The notes below the pieces were generated by a model that was given only the letters and a program-made list of their open reading frames with translations, ran no database searches and was not told where the DNA came from. Positions 55,221 through 64,000 of a stretch of 64,000 nucleotides of DNA are shown here, one piece after another. The stretch's first letter is position 1; each line of letters begins with the position of its first letter. The DNA is from Paenibacillus shirakamiensis (GTDB taxonomy: Bacteria; Bacillota; Bacilli; Paenibacillales; Paenibacillaceae). The stretch is from positions 682,001 through 746,000 of the forward strand of contig NZ_JAGGLD010000001.1 in the NCBI RefSeq assembly GCF_017874255.1, written 5' to 3'. Made by a program: the position numbers and the translations under genes.

Positions 55221-58049
55221 ATGGCTAAATACACGCCGATGATTGAACAATATTTGAAAGTTAAAGAGGGCGCGAAGGACGCGTTCCTATTTTTTCGTCT
55301 AGGCGATTTTTATGAAATGTTCTTTGAAGATGCGAAGCGAGCTTCGAAGGAACTTGAGATTACGCTTACAGCAAGGGATGGGGGTGCAGCGGATAAAATT
55401 CCAATGTGCGGGGTTCCCTATCATTCTGCGGATAATTATATACAAAGGCTTATCGAAAAAGGCTTCAAAGTCGCAATCTGTGAACAAGTTGAAGATCCAT
55501 CTGAAGCCAAGGGGATCGTGCGCCGTGAGATTGTAAGAGTCATTACTCCGGGAACAGTCATGGATGGCAAGATCGTTGGCGAGAAAGCTAACAATTACAT
55601 TCTGTGTGTGACGGAGCAAGAGGGGATCATGGCGGTTACTACCTGTGATCTTTCTACCGGGGAATTGTACGTGACATCATCACCGTCTAGCCGTGAGTGG
55701 CTGCGAGATGAGATTGCACTGTACAGTCCTGCTGAAGTGTTAGGCGATGCGGATTTGCTAGAATTTGTGAAACTGGAATCGGCTAACTTAGGGGTACAAG
55801 CGGTCTATACTGTGTGGGAAAAAGCTAAAGACGAGCTTGCTAGGAAGCAGTTCGGCGAGGCCGTATGGATCCGGCTTGAAGAGCAGCGGCGTCATGTTGT
55901 GGCTTTAATGATGGGGTACTTGTCAGAGACACAGAAGCGATCTCTGGGCCAACTAACGCGCATATCTGTGTATGAGCCCAATCATTATATGATTTTGGAC
56001 CCGTTCACCCGTAGAAATCTTGAACTAGTAGAGACTGTGAGAGAACGCTCTAAGAAAGGTTCGCTCTTGTCATTGCTTGACCGTACAGAGACCTCGATGG
56101 GATCACGGATGCTGCGCAGATGGATCGATAAGCCGCTGCTCCAGCGGGCCCGAATTGAGGATCGGCTGGAAGCGGTAGGTCAACTTCATGGAGCCTACAT
56201 ATTACGTGAAGATCTCAAAGTATTGCTCAAAGATATCTATGATTTGGAGAGGCTGGTAGGCAGAATTGCCTTTGGAAGCGCAAATGGACGGGATCTTATC
56301 GCTCTGAAGAAGTCGCTACTTCAAATTCCTTCCCTCAAAAATTTATGTCTGGATTCAGGTTCGACTACGCTTCAGCATATTGGACAGGCATTGGATGATT
56401 GCCAAGATCTGGCCTCTTTAATTGATGCATCCATAGAAGACGAGCCTCCAATTTCAGTGCGAGATGGGGGAATCATCAAAGCGGGTTATCATGAATATCT
56501 GGACACATTGCGCGAAGCGGGTGTGAACGGGAAGCGCTGGATCGCAGAGCTGGAGAGCCAAGAGCGTATCGCTACCGGAATCAAATCTTTGAAGATCGGT
56601 TACAACAAAATATTTGGCTATTATATAGAGATTACGAAGTCTAATCTGGCTTCGCTTCCTGAAGGTCGATACGAACGGAAGCAGACGCTGGCAAATGCCG
56701 AGAGATATGTAACACCAGAGCTCAAAGAAAAGGAAGCACTCATTCTAGAGGCCGCTGAGAAAATGGTTGATCTAGAGTATACCTTATTCGCTGAACTTAG
56801 AGACCAATTGAATCACCAAATTACACGACTACAAAAGCTCGCAGAATATATTGCTGAGATCGATGTCTATCGCGCCTTAGCGGCTGTAAGTGCTGATGGT
56901 AACTTCGTAAGGCCTAAGCTAACGGATGGATATGATCTCGTAGTTGAACAGGGACGTCATCCGGTAGTGGAGACAGTAATGGAAGGAACAGGTTTCATTG
57001 CGAACGGTACGAATCTGAGCAAAGAAGACGCTAGTATCTTACTTATTACTGGACCGAACATGGCTGGCAAAAGTACGTATATGCGTCAGGTAGCATTAAT
57101 CGTCATCTTGGCACAAATCGGTTGCTTTGTACCTGCGGCCCATGCAGAGATTCCTCTGATTGACCGAATTTTTACACGGATTGGTGCAGCGGATGATTTA
57201 ATTGGTGGTCAAAGTACCTTCATGGTAGAGATGGCCGATATTCAGCTAATGACAGAGAAAGCTTCTGTTCGGAGTCTTATTATTATCGATGAACTTGGAC
57301 GAGGAACCTCGACAACAGAAGGCATGTCGATTGCGCAAGCTGTAATCGAATATGTACACGATGAGATTGGTTGTAAAGCGCTGGTATCCACTCATTTCCA
57401 TGAACTAGCTCATTTGGACAGCAGCTTGTCTTCTCTACGCAACTATTCGATGGCTGTGCAAGAGAGCGGGGATAAGGTCCATTTTTTGCGTAAGCTCATT
57501 CCAGGGGCTGCCAGTACAAGTTATGGAATTTATTGTGCGAGATTAGCTGGACTACCTAGCGGTATTATTAACCGTGCCTATGATCTACTACAAGAAGTAG
57601 AGCAAGGGGTATCGCTTGCAGCGGCTGGGCGTGCTCTAGAAGGGCCTATAACCCTTAGCAACTCGGTGCAAACGGACATAGAATCTGACTATGGTTTTGA
57701 CTTAGGCATCAAGAACAGAGAAGCTGCAGGAAAGCAAAAGTTTGCGGTAGTGCAGGGTCATCCGTCCTCAGATTATCAAAATACTGATTCTTCTGAACCT
57801 GATTTTTCGGTTTCGCAACTGGAATCTATCTCTAGCGACGTAAAGCTGGATCGATCGGAGTCAGGGGCGGAAGTTGTGCAGCTTTCAATCTTTGGAGAAG
57901 AGCCTTGTCAACAAGAGAAACAGAACACTTTACTCAAGGCAACCAAACAAATTATGAGTATGATTCATCAAGCCGATCTCATGAATATGACGCCGATACA
58001 AGCAATGCAGCTTATTAACGAACTCAAAATGAAAGCGAAAGATATCTAA
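55221..58049 (+). CDS. mutS: DNA mismatch repair protein MutS
   Basis: Recognises mismatches and recruits MutL. A 942-residue MutS1 protein: the N-terminal mismatch-binding domain contains FFRLGDFYEMF (the Phe-x-Glu motif) at about residues 24-34; the ATPase has Walker A GPNMAGKST (about 612-620), followed by DELGRGTSTTEG and STHFHELA. It is longer than usual (about 850-860) because of an insert between ATPase and C-terminus (about 810-900, Ser/Glu-rich and poorly conserved). GTTGGAGG precedes the ATG. Leads an operon with mutL. Confidence 0.97.
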   Translation: MAKYTPMIEQYLKVKEGAKDAFLFFRLGDFYEMFFEDAKRASKELEITLTARDGGAADKIPMCGVPYHSADNYIQRLIEKGFKVAICEQVEDPSEAKGIVRREIVRVITPGTVMDGKIVGEKANNYILCVTEQEGIMAVTTCDLSTGELYVTSSPSSREWLRDEIALYSPAEVLGDADLLEFVKLESANLGVQAVYTVWEKAKDELARKQFGEAVWIRLEEQRRHVVALMMGYLSETQKRSLGQLTRISVYEPNHYMILDPFTRRNLELVETVRERSKKGSLLSLLDRTETSMGSRMLRRWIDKPLLQRARIEDRLEAVGQLHGAYILREDLKVLLKDIYDLERLVGRIAFGSANGRDLIALKKSLLQIPSLKNLCLDSGSTTLQHIGQALDDCQDLASLIDASIEDEPPISVRDGGIIKAGYHEYLDTLREAGVNGKRWIAELESQERIATGIKSLKIGYNKIFGYYIEITKSNLASLPEGRYERKQTLANAERYVTPELKEKEALILEAAEKMVDLEYTLFAELRDQLNHQITRLQKLAEYIAEIDVYRALAAVSADGNFVRPKLTDGYDLVVEQGRHPVVETVMEGTGFIANGTNLSKEDASILLITGPNMAGKSTYMRQVALIVILAQIGCFVPAAHAEIPLIDRIFTRIGAADDLIGGQSTFMVEMADIQLMTEKASVRSLIIIDELGRGTSTTEGMSIAQAVIEYVHDEIGCKALVSTHFHELAHLDSSLSSLRNYSMAVQESGDKVHFLRKLIPGAASTSYGIYCARLAGLPSGIINRAYDLLQEVEQGVSLAAAGRALEGPITLSNSVQTDIESDYGFDLGIKNREAAGKQKFAVVQGHPSSDYQNTDSSEPDFSVSQLESISSDVKLDRSESGAEVVQLSIFGEEPCQQEKQNTLLKATKQIMSMIHQADLMNMTPIQAMQLINELKMKAKDI

Positions 58050-58073
58050 CCTATAAATTCAAGAGGGCGAGGG

Positions 58074-60269
58074 ATGTACGTGGGCCAAATTCAAATATTA
58101 GACGATCATATTGCCAATCAGATCGCTGCAGGAGAAGTGGTGGAGCGACCAGCATCCGTCGTCAAAGAATTAGTAGAAAATGCGGTAGATGCTGGCGCTA
58201 AAAAAATTGAAGTGACCACAGAAGAGGGTGGGTTGCAGTTAATACGGGTTACAGACAATGGTATGGGGATGGAACCGGATGACTGCGAGACTGCTTTTTA
58301 CCGACATGCTACAAGCAAGCTTTCCAGCAGCCGAGACCTGTTTCAAATTCGTACATTAGGCTTCCGCGGAGAGGCTCTTCCGAGCATCGCATCCGTAGCT
58401 AAAGTTGAACTCATTTCCGCTCATGGAGAACATAATCTGGGTAGAACGGTTGTGATCGAAGGTGGATCACTAAAGCAGAACGAAGAGACGACTGCACCAC
58501 TAGGTACAGACATTCAGGTCAGAGAGCTATTCTATAATACGCCGGCAAGGCTGAAATATATGAAGACTATTCAGACGGAACTAGGTCACATTTCAGATGT
58601 GATGTATCGGCAGGCTTTGGCGCATCCGAATATTGCATTTACTTTAAAGCACAATGGAAATTCTCTTCTACAAAGTCCAGGGAATGGCGACTTGCTGCAA
58701 GTCATTGCTTCCATCTATGGCACTCAATCGGCCAAGTCTATGATTCGTATAGAAGCCGAGAATCTGGACTACCGGATCGAAGGATATATTGCTCGCCCTG
58801 ATGTAACAAGATCGAATCGAAGTGCCATTTCTACGATTGTGAACGGAAGATATATTCGGAGTGCTGGATTGCAAGCTGCAATGTTAAGGGCGTATCATAC
58901 ATTGTTACCAATTAATCGGTATCCTTTGGCTGTTCTCCAGTTGTCCATGCACCCTTCGCTAGTCGATGTGAATGTCCATCCAGCCAAACTCGAAGTACGC
59001 TTTAGCAAAGAACAGGAGCTGTACAGCTTCTTAGAGGAGAGTATTCGTGGGGCGCTTGCAGAGCAAGTACTTATTCCTCATGTAGTGAAACAATCCGCTA
59101 CGCGCGGAAACAGCACGTCGTTAATTCAAGAACAGTTTCATTTTAATAATGGAGGTACTCCGCAAGAGAATGTAGGCTCGTCTATTCTGAGTGTGCCGAT
59201 AGTTACCCAAGACCACATTAGAGAAGATAATGGTGCAAAGTACAGACCTGAGGCGAAGGATAAAACAAAACACGATTCAAATCTCTCTCATTTGAAGCTT
59301 ACTCAAACCAATGAATCAATGGTAACAAATGAAAATACTGAAACTAATGAAAATAATAAATCTAACAATTCTTTGGGCTCTCAGCACATTCCATCCGTTG
59401 ATCCTGCTGGAATGCCAGCAGAACAAATCCCAAATACAACTACGTTGCTACGAACCTCGCACACTGCTGCATCGAATCAAGGTGAGCGAAGAACAGAACC
59501 AACTGCAGAACAAGACAATCAGCAAGATAAGGGGTACGAATCCATTCTTCGAAATGCTAACCCAGCACGCCCACCATCCTTGGCTGCCCAAGGTTCAGCG
59601 ATGTACTCTAACCTAAGATCTATTCCCAATCCAGTGATACCGGCAGAGACACTATATGGAGCGGCAGGACAGCAGGCGCAGTTACCTGCATTTCCTGAGC
59701 TTTATTATGTAGGACAGCACCACGGGACTTATCTTATTGCACAGAATCAAGAAAGTTTGTTTTTGATTGATCAACATGCAGCTCATGAACGAATTAATTA
59801 TGAGTATTACTATGAGAAGTTTGGTAATCCAGCGGATGCATCGCAGGAGTTGCTTTTTCCTATTACACTTGAATTCACATCGGCAGATGCAGAGAAGCTG
59901 AAGACTCGCCTTAACTGGTTCGAGACCGCTGGAGTCATTCTTGAACATTTTGGCGGGGGCACATTCCGCGTTGTATCTCATCCTTATTGGTTCCCTGAAG
60001 GGGATGAAGCTTCTATTGTGGAGGAGATGGCGGATTGGGTGCTCAGTGAACGAGCGATAGATTTAGCCAAATTAAGAGAGCGTTCTTCTATACTTTGTTC
60101 TTGCAAAGCTTCAATTAAAGCGAATCAAAAGCTAACAAGTGAAGAAGCTACCACTTTACTTCAGCGGCTTTCCGCTTCTAAGCAGCCCTACACTTGTCCC
60201 CATGGACGACCAATTGTGGTCTCCTTTTCAACTTACGATTTAGAAAAAATGTTCAAACGAGTCATGTGA
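58074..60269 (+). CDS. mutL: DNA mismatch repair protein MutL
   Basis: Couples mismatch recognition to strand incision. The 731-residue protein has the GHKL ATPase at its N-terminus (IANQIAAGEVVERPASVVKEL, NAVDAGA, DNGMGM, GFRGEALPSI) and the endonuclease motif DQHAAHERI at about 566-574, with CPHGRPIV near the end. So it is the nicking type found in bacteria without MutH. The linker (about 340-535) is long and Asn/Thr/Gln-rich. Begins 24 bp after mutS. Confidence 0.97.
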   Translation: MYVGQIQILDDHIANQIAAGEVVERPASVVKELVENAVDAGAKKIEVTTEEGGLQLIRVTDNGMGMEPDDCETAFYRHATSKLSSSRDLFQIRTLGFRGEALPSIASVAKVELISAHGEHNLGRTVVIEGGSLKQNEETTAPLGTDIQVRELFYNTPARLKYMKTIQTELGHISDVMYRQALAHPNIAFTLKHNGNSLLQSPGNGDLLQVIASIYGTQSAKSMIRIEAENLDYRIEGYIARPDVTRSNRSAISTIVNGRYIRSAGLQAAMLRAYHTLLPINRYPLAVLQLSMHPSLVDVNVHPAKLEVRFSKEQELYSFLEESIRGALAEQVLIPHVVKQSATRGNSTSLIQEQFHFNNGGTPQENVGSSILSVPIVTQDHIREDNGAKYRPEAKDKTKHDSNLSHLKLTQTNESMVTNENTETNENNKSNNSLGSQHIPSVDPAGMPAEQIPNTTTLLRTSHTAASNQGERRTEPTAEQDNQQDKGYESILRNANPARPPSLAAQGSAMYSNLRSIPNPVIPAETLYGAAGQQAQLPAFPELYYVGQHHGTYLIAQNQESLFLIDQHAAHERINYEYYYEKFGNPADASQELLFPITLEFTSADAEKLKTRLNWFETAGVILEHFGGGTFRVVSHPYWFPEGDEASIVEEMADWVLSERAIDLAKLRERSSILCSCKASIKANQKLTSEEATTLLQRLSASKQPYTCPHGRPIVVSFSTYDLEKMFKRVM

Positions 60270-60285
60270 TCGGAGGGTTACACAT

Positions 60286-61059
60286 TTGATAATTACAACC
60301 GGTGATCACGAAGCTCCTGATGCAGTGAGGCGTGCTGAGCATCTGGCTGTAGAACTAGGCATTCCTTATGTACGCAGGAACCGGACTTCGCTTACAAGAC
60401 TTGCTGCACAACAACAGACGGATGCTATCTTCGTCATTTTGGAACAAGGAATTCGCTTGATTACTTCAGACCATGCGTCTATGGCCTTTCATCCGAGTAT
60501 GTCTTTCGTTCGAGCCAAACGCCTCCTCAAAGGAGAGTCAGATGTAATGTTACACATCGCTAAGGTGAGTGCGGGAGATCAGATTATAGATTGCACAGCG
60601 GGCCTTGGGTCCGATTCGATTGTATTTTCTTTGGCCGCAGGGAAAGAAGGTCGAGTGACTGCTGTGGAAAGTTCCTTGCCGCTCTACGGATTATTGAAAG
60701 AGGGTTTGAAGACCTACACTTCTGGGGTAAAAGAGTTTGATGAAGCACTCCGGCGGATTGAAGTGCAGCATGCCAATCATTTGGATGTACTCCGAGCCCT
60801 TCCGGATAAAAGTGTGGATATTGTTTATTTTGACCCTATGTTCCGCGATCCCGTAATGGAATCTTCTTCCATATCTCCTATGCGCATATTTGCCAATGGA
60901 GAGAGCTTAATGGAACTTTCGATCTCTGAAGCCTGTAGAGTTGCCCGCAAGACGGTTATACTAAAGGAGAAAAGAGATAGTGGAGAGTTCAGCAGGTTAG
61001 GATTCTCTGTATATGAAAGATCCCATACTAAAATTGCTTATGGAGTGATCGCGCTTTGA
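60286..61059 (+). CDS. RsmJ-like class I SAM-dependent methyltransferase
   Basis: A 257-residue protein. The SAM-binding motif is IIDCTAGLGSDSIVFSLAAG (about 99-118), followed by AVESS and the catalytic-type DIVYFDPMFRDP. This layout matches the RsmJ/DUF548 family, whose E. coli member modifies G1516 of 16S rRNA; the substrate here is unproven. TTG start after GGAGGG. It follows mutL by 16 bp and overlaps miaA by four bases, so it belongs to the operon. Confidence 0.8.
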   Translation: MIITTGDHEAPDAVRRAEHLAVELGIPYVRRNRTSLTRLAAQQQTDAIFVILEQGIRLITSDHASMAFHPSMSFVRAKRLLKGESDVMLHIAKVSAGDQIIDCTAGLGSDSIVFSLAAGKEGRVTAVESSLPLYGLLKEGLKTYTSGVKEFDEALRRIEVQHANHLDVLRALPDKSVDIVYFDPMFRDPVMESSSISPMRIFANGESLMELSISEACRVARKTVILKEKRDSGEFSRLGFSVYERSHTKIAYGVIAL

Positions 61060-62018
61060 CAACTAAAGAGAAACCACAACTTTTAGTCTTGGTTGGACCT
61101 ACTGCCGTAGGGAAAACTAAGCTAAGTACAACCTTGGCGAAATTATACTCCTGTGAGATTATTTCCGGAGATTCGATGCAGGTATATAGAGGCATGGATA
61201 TCGGTACTGCTAAGATTGACGAACAAGACATGGAAGGGGTTCCGCATCATCTCATCGACATATTGAATCCTGAGGAAGCTTTTTCGGTGGCGATGTTTCA
61301 AGAGTATTGCCGAGAATTGATTCCGCAAATTACATCTAGGGGACATCTTCCCTTTATCGTAGGGGGCACGGGCTTATATGTAGAATCCGTCTGTTACGAA
61401 TTTCAGTTCACTGAGGCGGGGGCAGATGAAGCGTTTCGGGAAGCAGAGTTTGATTATGCTGAGCAATTTGGTAATGAGGCTCTTCATGATAAATTAAAAA
61501 ATATAGATCCTATTTCGGCATTACGTCTGCATCCCAATGATCAACGGCGTATTATTCGGGCATTAGAGATTTATCACCTAACAGGGACTACTTTGTCGGC
61601 TCAGCTTGCTGCCCAGAAAAAGGAATCTCCATATGATCTATGTATCATAGGTTTGACAATGGACCGTCAATTGCTATATAACCGAATTGAAGCGCGAATC
61701 GATCAGATGATGAATCAAGGTTTGGTTGAAGAAGTGGAATCATTGATATCCGCGGGTTGTAGTCGTGGGATGGTATCTATGCAAGGATTAGGATACAAGG
61801 AAATTGCAGAACACCTGCTAGACGGGATTCCGATGGAAGAAGCTGTAGTTAAGCTCAAGCGAGATACTCGGCATTTCGCCAAGCGTCAGTTGTCTTGGTT
61901 CCGACATATGCATGATATTAAGTGGATTGATGTTACCCGTGATGAAGATTTCGCGGAGAATTTGCTGAAGATCCGTGCTATAATAGAAGGAGAGTTCATA
62001 CCTGATCTTGAACTATAA
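61056..62018 (+). CDS. miaA: tRNA dimethylallyltransferase MiaA
   Basis: Adds a dimethylallyl group to A37 of tRNAs reading UNN codons. The 320-residue protein has the P-loop GPTAVGKT (14-21), SGDSMQVYRGMDIGTAK, PHHLIDI, FIVGGTGLYVES and the C-terminal QLSWFRH. TTG start overlapping the preceding stop (TTGA). The order mutL - methyltransferase - miaA - hfq is common in Paenibacillus and relatives. Confidence 0.95.
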   Translation: MTTKEKPQLLVLVGPTAVGKTKLSTTLAKLYSCEIISGDSMQVYRGMDIGTAKIDEQDMEGVPHHLIDILNPEEAFSVAMFQEYCRELIPQITSRGHLPFIVGGTGLYVESVCYEFQFTEAGADEAFREAEFDYAEQFGNEALHDKLKNIDPISALRLHPNDQRRIIRALEIYHLTGTTLSAQLAAQKKESPYDLCIIGLTMDRQLLYNRIEARIDQMMNQGLVEEVESLISAGCSRGMVSMQGLGYKEIAEHLLDGIPMEEAVVKLKRDTRHFAKRQLSWFRHMHDIKWIDVTRDEDFAENLLKIRAIIEGEFIPDLEL

Positions 62019-62060
62019 TGTTTAGAACACTAATTGATACTCATTGGGGGTACCGCAAAA

Positions 62061-62300
62061 ATGAACAAGTCCATTAACATCCAAGATACATTTCTGAATC
62101 AACTCCGCAAAGAAAACATACCTGTAACGGTATTTTTAACTAACGGATTCCAGATTCGTGGAACAATCAAAGCCTTTGATAACTTTACCATCGTTATTGA
62201 TAGTGACGGACGTCAGCAAATGGTGTACAAGCATGCGATTTCTACATTTCAACCGCAACGTAACGTGTCGCTTATGCAGGAACCCCCAACGGAAGGCTAG
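62061..62300 (+). CDS. hfq: RNA chaperone Hfq
   Basis: A 79-residue Sm-fold protein forming hexamers that bind small RNAs and mRNA. Sm1 motif ([19 protein letters not shown], residues 28-46) and Sm2 motif with YKHAIST at 56-62 are intact; the C-terminus is short, as in Gram-positives. ATG 62061 is preferred over an upstream in-frame start at 62034 because the conserved MNKSINIQD start is there and TTGGGGGT lies upstream. Last gene before a terminator. Confidence 0.95.
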   Translation: MNKSINIQDTFLNQLRKENIPVTVFLTNGFQIRGTIKAFDNFTIVIDSDGRQQMVYKHAISTFQPQRNVSLMQEPPTEG

Positions 62301-62359
62301 AGCCTCATGTTGAAACTTTTATTAAAGATGAACGTTTAATGTAATAAGGATGAAGGAGG

Positions 62360-62390
62360 GAACAACCTGATTCGTAGGGTTGTTCTTTCT
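62360..62390 (+). terminator. Terminator after hfq
   Basis: GAACAACC and GGTTGTTC pair around an 10-base loop, followed by TTTCTTTTG. Confidence 0.8.
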
Positions 62391-62443
62391 TTTGATATTC
62401 GTAGATAGAGAAGAGACAGATCTGAAGGGAGTCGGACAGAACC

Positions 62444-64000
62444 ATGTCGACAGACAATAAATCACCAAGGCTTTCAAGGTCACAGACCCCTTCTGGGGAC
62501 AAGAAGACGAATAAACCCACGCCTGTGAAGAAAAAGAAAAAAGTTACGACGAAAAAGGTACTCTGGACCTTATTTTTCACCATGGCCTTTGCCGTAATTT
62601 GCGCCATCGGCGGGTACATTTTTATCTCCATTAATGGTGAAAAGATTCTAAGCGAGAATCAAGATAAACTGACCATCTATGAGACGTCCAAGGTATATGA
62701 TCGTTCGGCAAATTTGATGGGCGAAATTTCGATTACGAAAAGTGAACCTGCAAAGAGCGAAGATATTCCTAAGCTTGTGAAGGAAGCTTTTGTAGCAACG
62801 GAAGACAAGCGATTTTATGAACACGCTGGGGTTGACCTGTGGTCGATCGGCCGTGCAGCGGTGAAGGATGTCGTTGCTCGCTCCAAGGTCGAAGGCGGAA
62901 GCACCATTACCCAACAATTGGCTAAGAACATTTTCTTATCAAGAGATAAGACTTTTTTCCGAAAAGCCACCGAAGTGTCCATTGCCATGGCACTCGAAAA
63001 TAACAACACGAAAGATCAGATTTTGACGATGTACTTGAATCGTATTTACTTTGGTCAAGGCTCCTATGGCATTAAAGCTGCATCGATTCGTTATTTTGGC
63101 ATAAGTAATTTGAAAAAGCTAGAAGTTTGGCAAATTGCCACATTGGCTGCTTTACCCAAGGGGCCATCCGCTTATAATCCTGTAACGAATCCAGAGTTAT
63201 CGAAGAAACGCCGAGGCGTAGTACTCGATCTGATGTCTGAACAGGGTTATATTACAGAAGCTCAGCGGGATGAGGCTAAGAAAGTCGATTATGACTTTAC
63301 TCCACCTACTAAGAGTCAGGCGTACCTAGCTTTTAAAGATTATGTATTGAAAGAGGCTGAGGATAAGACGGGACTGTCCGAGGATCAGATAAACCGTGGT
63401 GGATATAAGATCTATACGACCATGGACAAACAGGCTCAGACCGCTGTAGAAAAAGCTTTCGCAGATGATGATAATTTTGAGAAGAGTAAGGACGACCAAC
63501 AAGTTCAGGCATCTGTGGTCATTATGAATCATGAGAACGGAAGTTTGATTGCATTGCTCGGAGGACGTGACTATGAGCGTAAGGGGTACAGCCGTGTAGA
63601 AGCGCGCAGACAACCAGGTTCAGCATTTAAGCCCATTGCAGATTATGCACCAGCACTGGATACGGGCAAATTCAGCAAAAATTCTATGCTTAGCAATGAA
63701 TCCCAATGTTTCGGCAGTTATTGTCCGAAGAACTTACACGGATATTCGAAGACGATTAGTATGCAATCTGCACTTGAAGAATCCGCGAATATTCCTGCGG
63801 TGTGGCTGTTGAATCAAGTCGGCGTAAAGACAGGTGTTGAATACGCGAAGCGTATGGGTATCACTATGGACCCTAGCGATCAGAATTTAGCCATAGCGTT
63901 GGGTGGACTAACAAAAGGTACAAATGTACTGGAGATGGCTGAAGCTTACAGTGTATTCGCTAACGGAGGGTCCTATAATGAGGCCTATTCAATAAAGAGT
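62444..64000 (+). CDS. Class A penicillin-binding protein (PBP1A family), partial
   Basis: Bifunctional peptidoglycan glycosyltransferase/transpeptidase; 519 residues lie in the window and the C-terminus is cut by its edge. A Lys-rich cytoplasmic tail is followed by one span (about 38-63), a GT51 domain (ATEDKRFYEH with catalytic Glu120; EGGSTITQQLAKN), and the transpeptidase domain with Ser393 in GSAFKP and SAN in ESANIPAV; the KTG motif lies beyond the edge. AAGGGAG precedes ATG 62444. Preceded by the hfq terminator, so it has its own promoter. Confidence 0.93.
   Translation, partial: MSTDNKSPRLSRSQTPSGDKKTNKPTPVKKKKKVTTKKVLWTLFFTMAFAVICAIGGYIFISINGEKILSENQDKLTIYETSKVYDRSANLMGEISITKSEPAKSEDIPKLVKEAFVATEDKRFYEHAGVDLWSIGRAAVKDVVARSKVEGGSTITQQLAKNIFLSRDKTFFRKATEVSIAMALENNNTKDQILTMYLNRIYFGQGSYGIKAASIRYFGISNLKKLEVWQIATLAALPKGPSAYNPVTNPELSKKRRGVVLDLMSEQGYITEAQRDEAKKVDYDFTPPTKSQAYLAFKDYVLKEAEDKTGLSEDQINRGGYKIYTTMDKQAQTAVEKAFADDDNFEKSKDDQQVQASVVIMNHENGSLIALLGGRDYERKGYSRVEARRQPGSAFKPIADYAPALDTGKFSKNSMLSNESQCFGSYCPKNLHGYSKTISMQSALEESANIPAVWLLNQVGVKTGVEYAKRMGITMDPSDQNLAIALGGLTKGTNVLEMAEAYSVFANGGSYNEAYSIKS

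Noticed and set aside
60286..61059. Naming the methyltransferase rsmJ
   Set aside because: Motif layout fits the family, but the Gram-positive members are divergent and the rRNA target is not shown, so no symbol was given.

Overview
The window looks like a chromosomal segment of a spore-forming, low-GC Gram-positive bacterium, most likely Paenibacillus or a close relative. The evidence is the order cotE - amidoligase-like gene - mutS - mutL - rsmJ-like - miaA - hfq at the right end, strong AGGAGG-type ribosome binding sites, frequent TTG/GTG starts, and typical Bacillota families (HssRS/HrtBA, Rrf2, sigma factor with a DUF4179 partner, M32 peptidase, YqkB). The assignment is inferred from gene content only.

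Layout. 1-13.6 kb is ordinary chromosome: MarR regulator, RluA-type pseudouridine synthase, SAM methyltransferase, double GNAT protein, ABC ATPase, DUF1796 protein, carboxylesterase, glycosyltransferase-39-like membrane protein, secreted LamG-phosphodiesterase, ferritin-like protein and glutamate dehydrogenase. 13.6-18.3 kb is AT-rich accessory DNA with an HNH-like protein, a macro-domain protein, a YcxB-like protein, an unknown gene with a probable frameshift, a lipoprotein and decayed reading frames. 18.6-23.3 kb is a probable sulfur-scavenging operon: MarR regulator, arylsulfotransferase-family enzyme and a SsuABC-type importer. 23.6-28.3 kb carries a stand-alone E2-type acyltransferase divergent from an Rrf2 regulator, with three evenly spaced operator-like repeats, then a sigma factor/DUF4179 pair and a TPR-like protein.

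28.5-39.8 kb is the most interesting part, a mobile-element-derived island. Its left half is decayed: a tyrosine recombinase, a zinc-ribbon gene, an acidic protein gene and a large serine recombinase are each interrupted by in-frame stop codons, and the serine recombinase also by a frameshift. Its right half is intact: a four-gene operon for a MukF/JetA-like protein, a MukE/JetB-like protein, a 957-residue SMC-like ATPase and a 617-residue protein with a complete Ser/Thr kinase domain. It resembles a Wadjet/MukBEF condensin in which the position usually held by the JetD nuclease is taken by a kinase gene. The island abuts a broken thioredoxin-domain (YyaL-type) gene.

42-64 kb returns to core chromosome: beta-carbonic anhydrase, YqkB-like protein, M32 carboxypeptidase, an HssRS-HrtBA-like haem-stress module with a recognisable HssR-type direct repeat, a second NMT1/SsuA-type ABC importer, an aromatic acid exporter-like protein, CotE, amidoligase-like protein, MutS, MutL, RsmJ-like methyltransferase, MiaA, Hfq and the start of a class A penicillin-binding protein that runs off the window. 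Two notable tandem repeats, (CCTATA)7 and (CCCAA)11, lie in intergenic DNA. No rRNA, tRNA, CRISPR array or intact insertion sequence was recognised.
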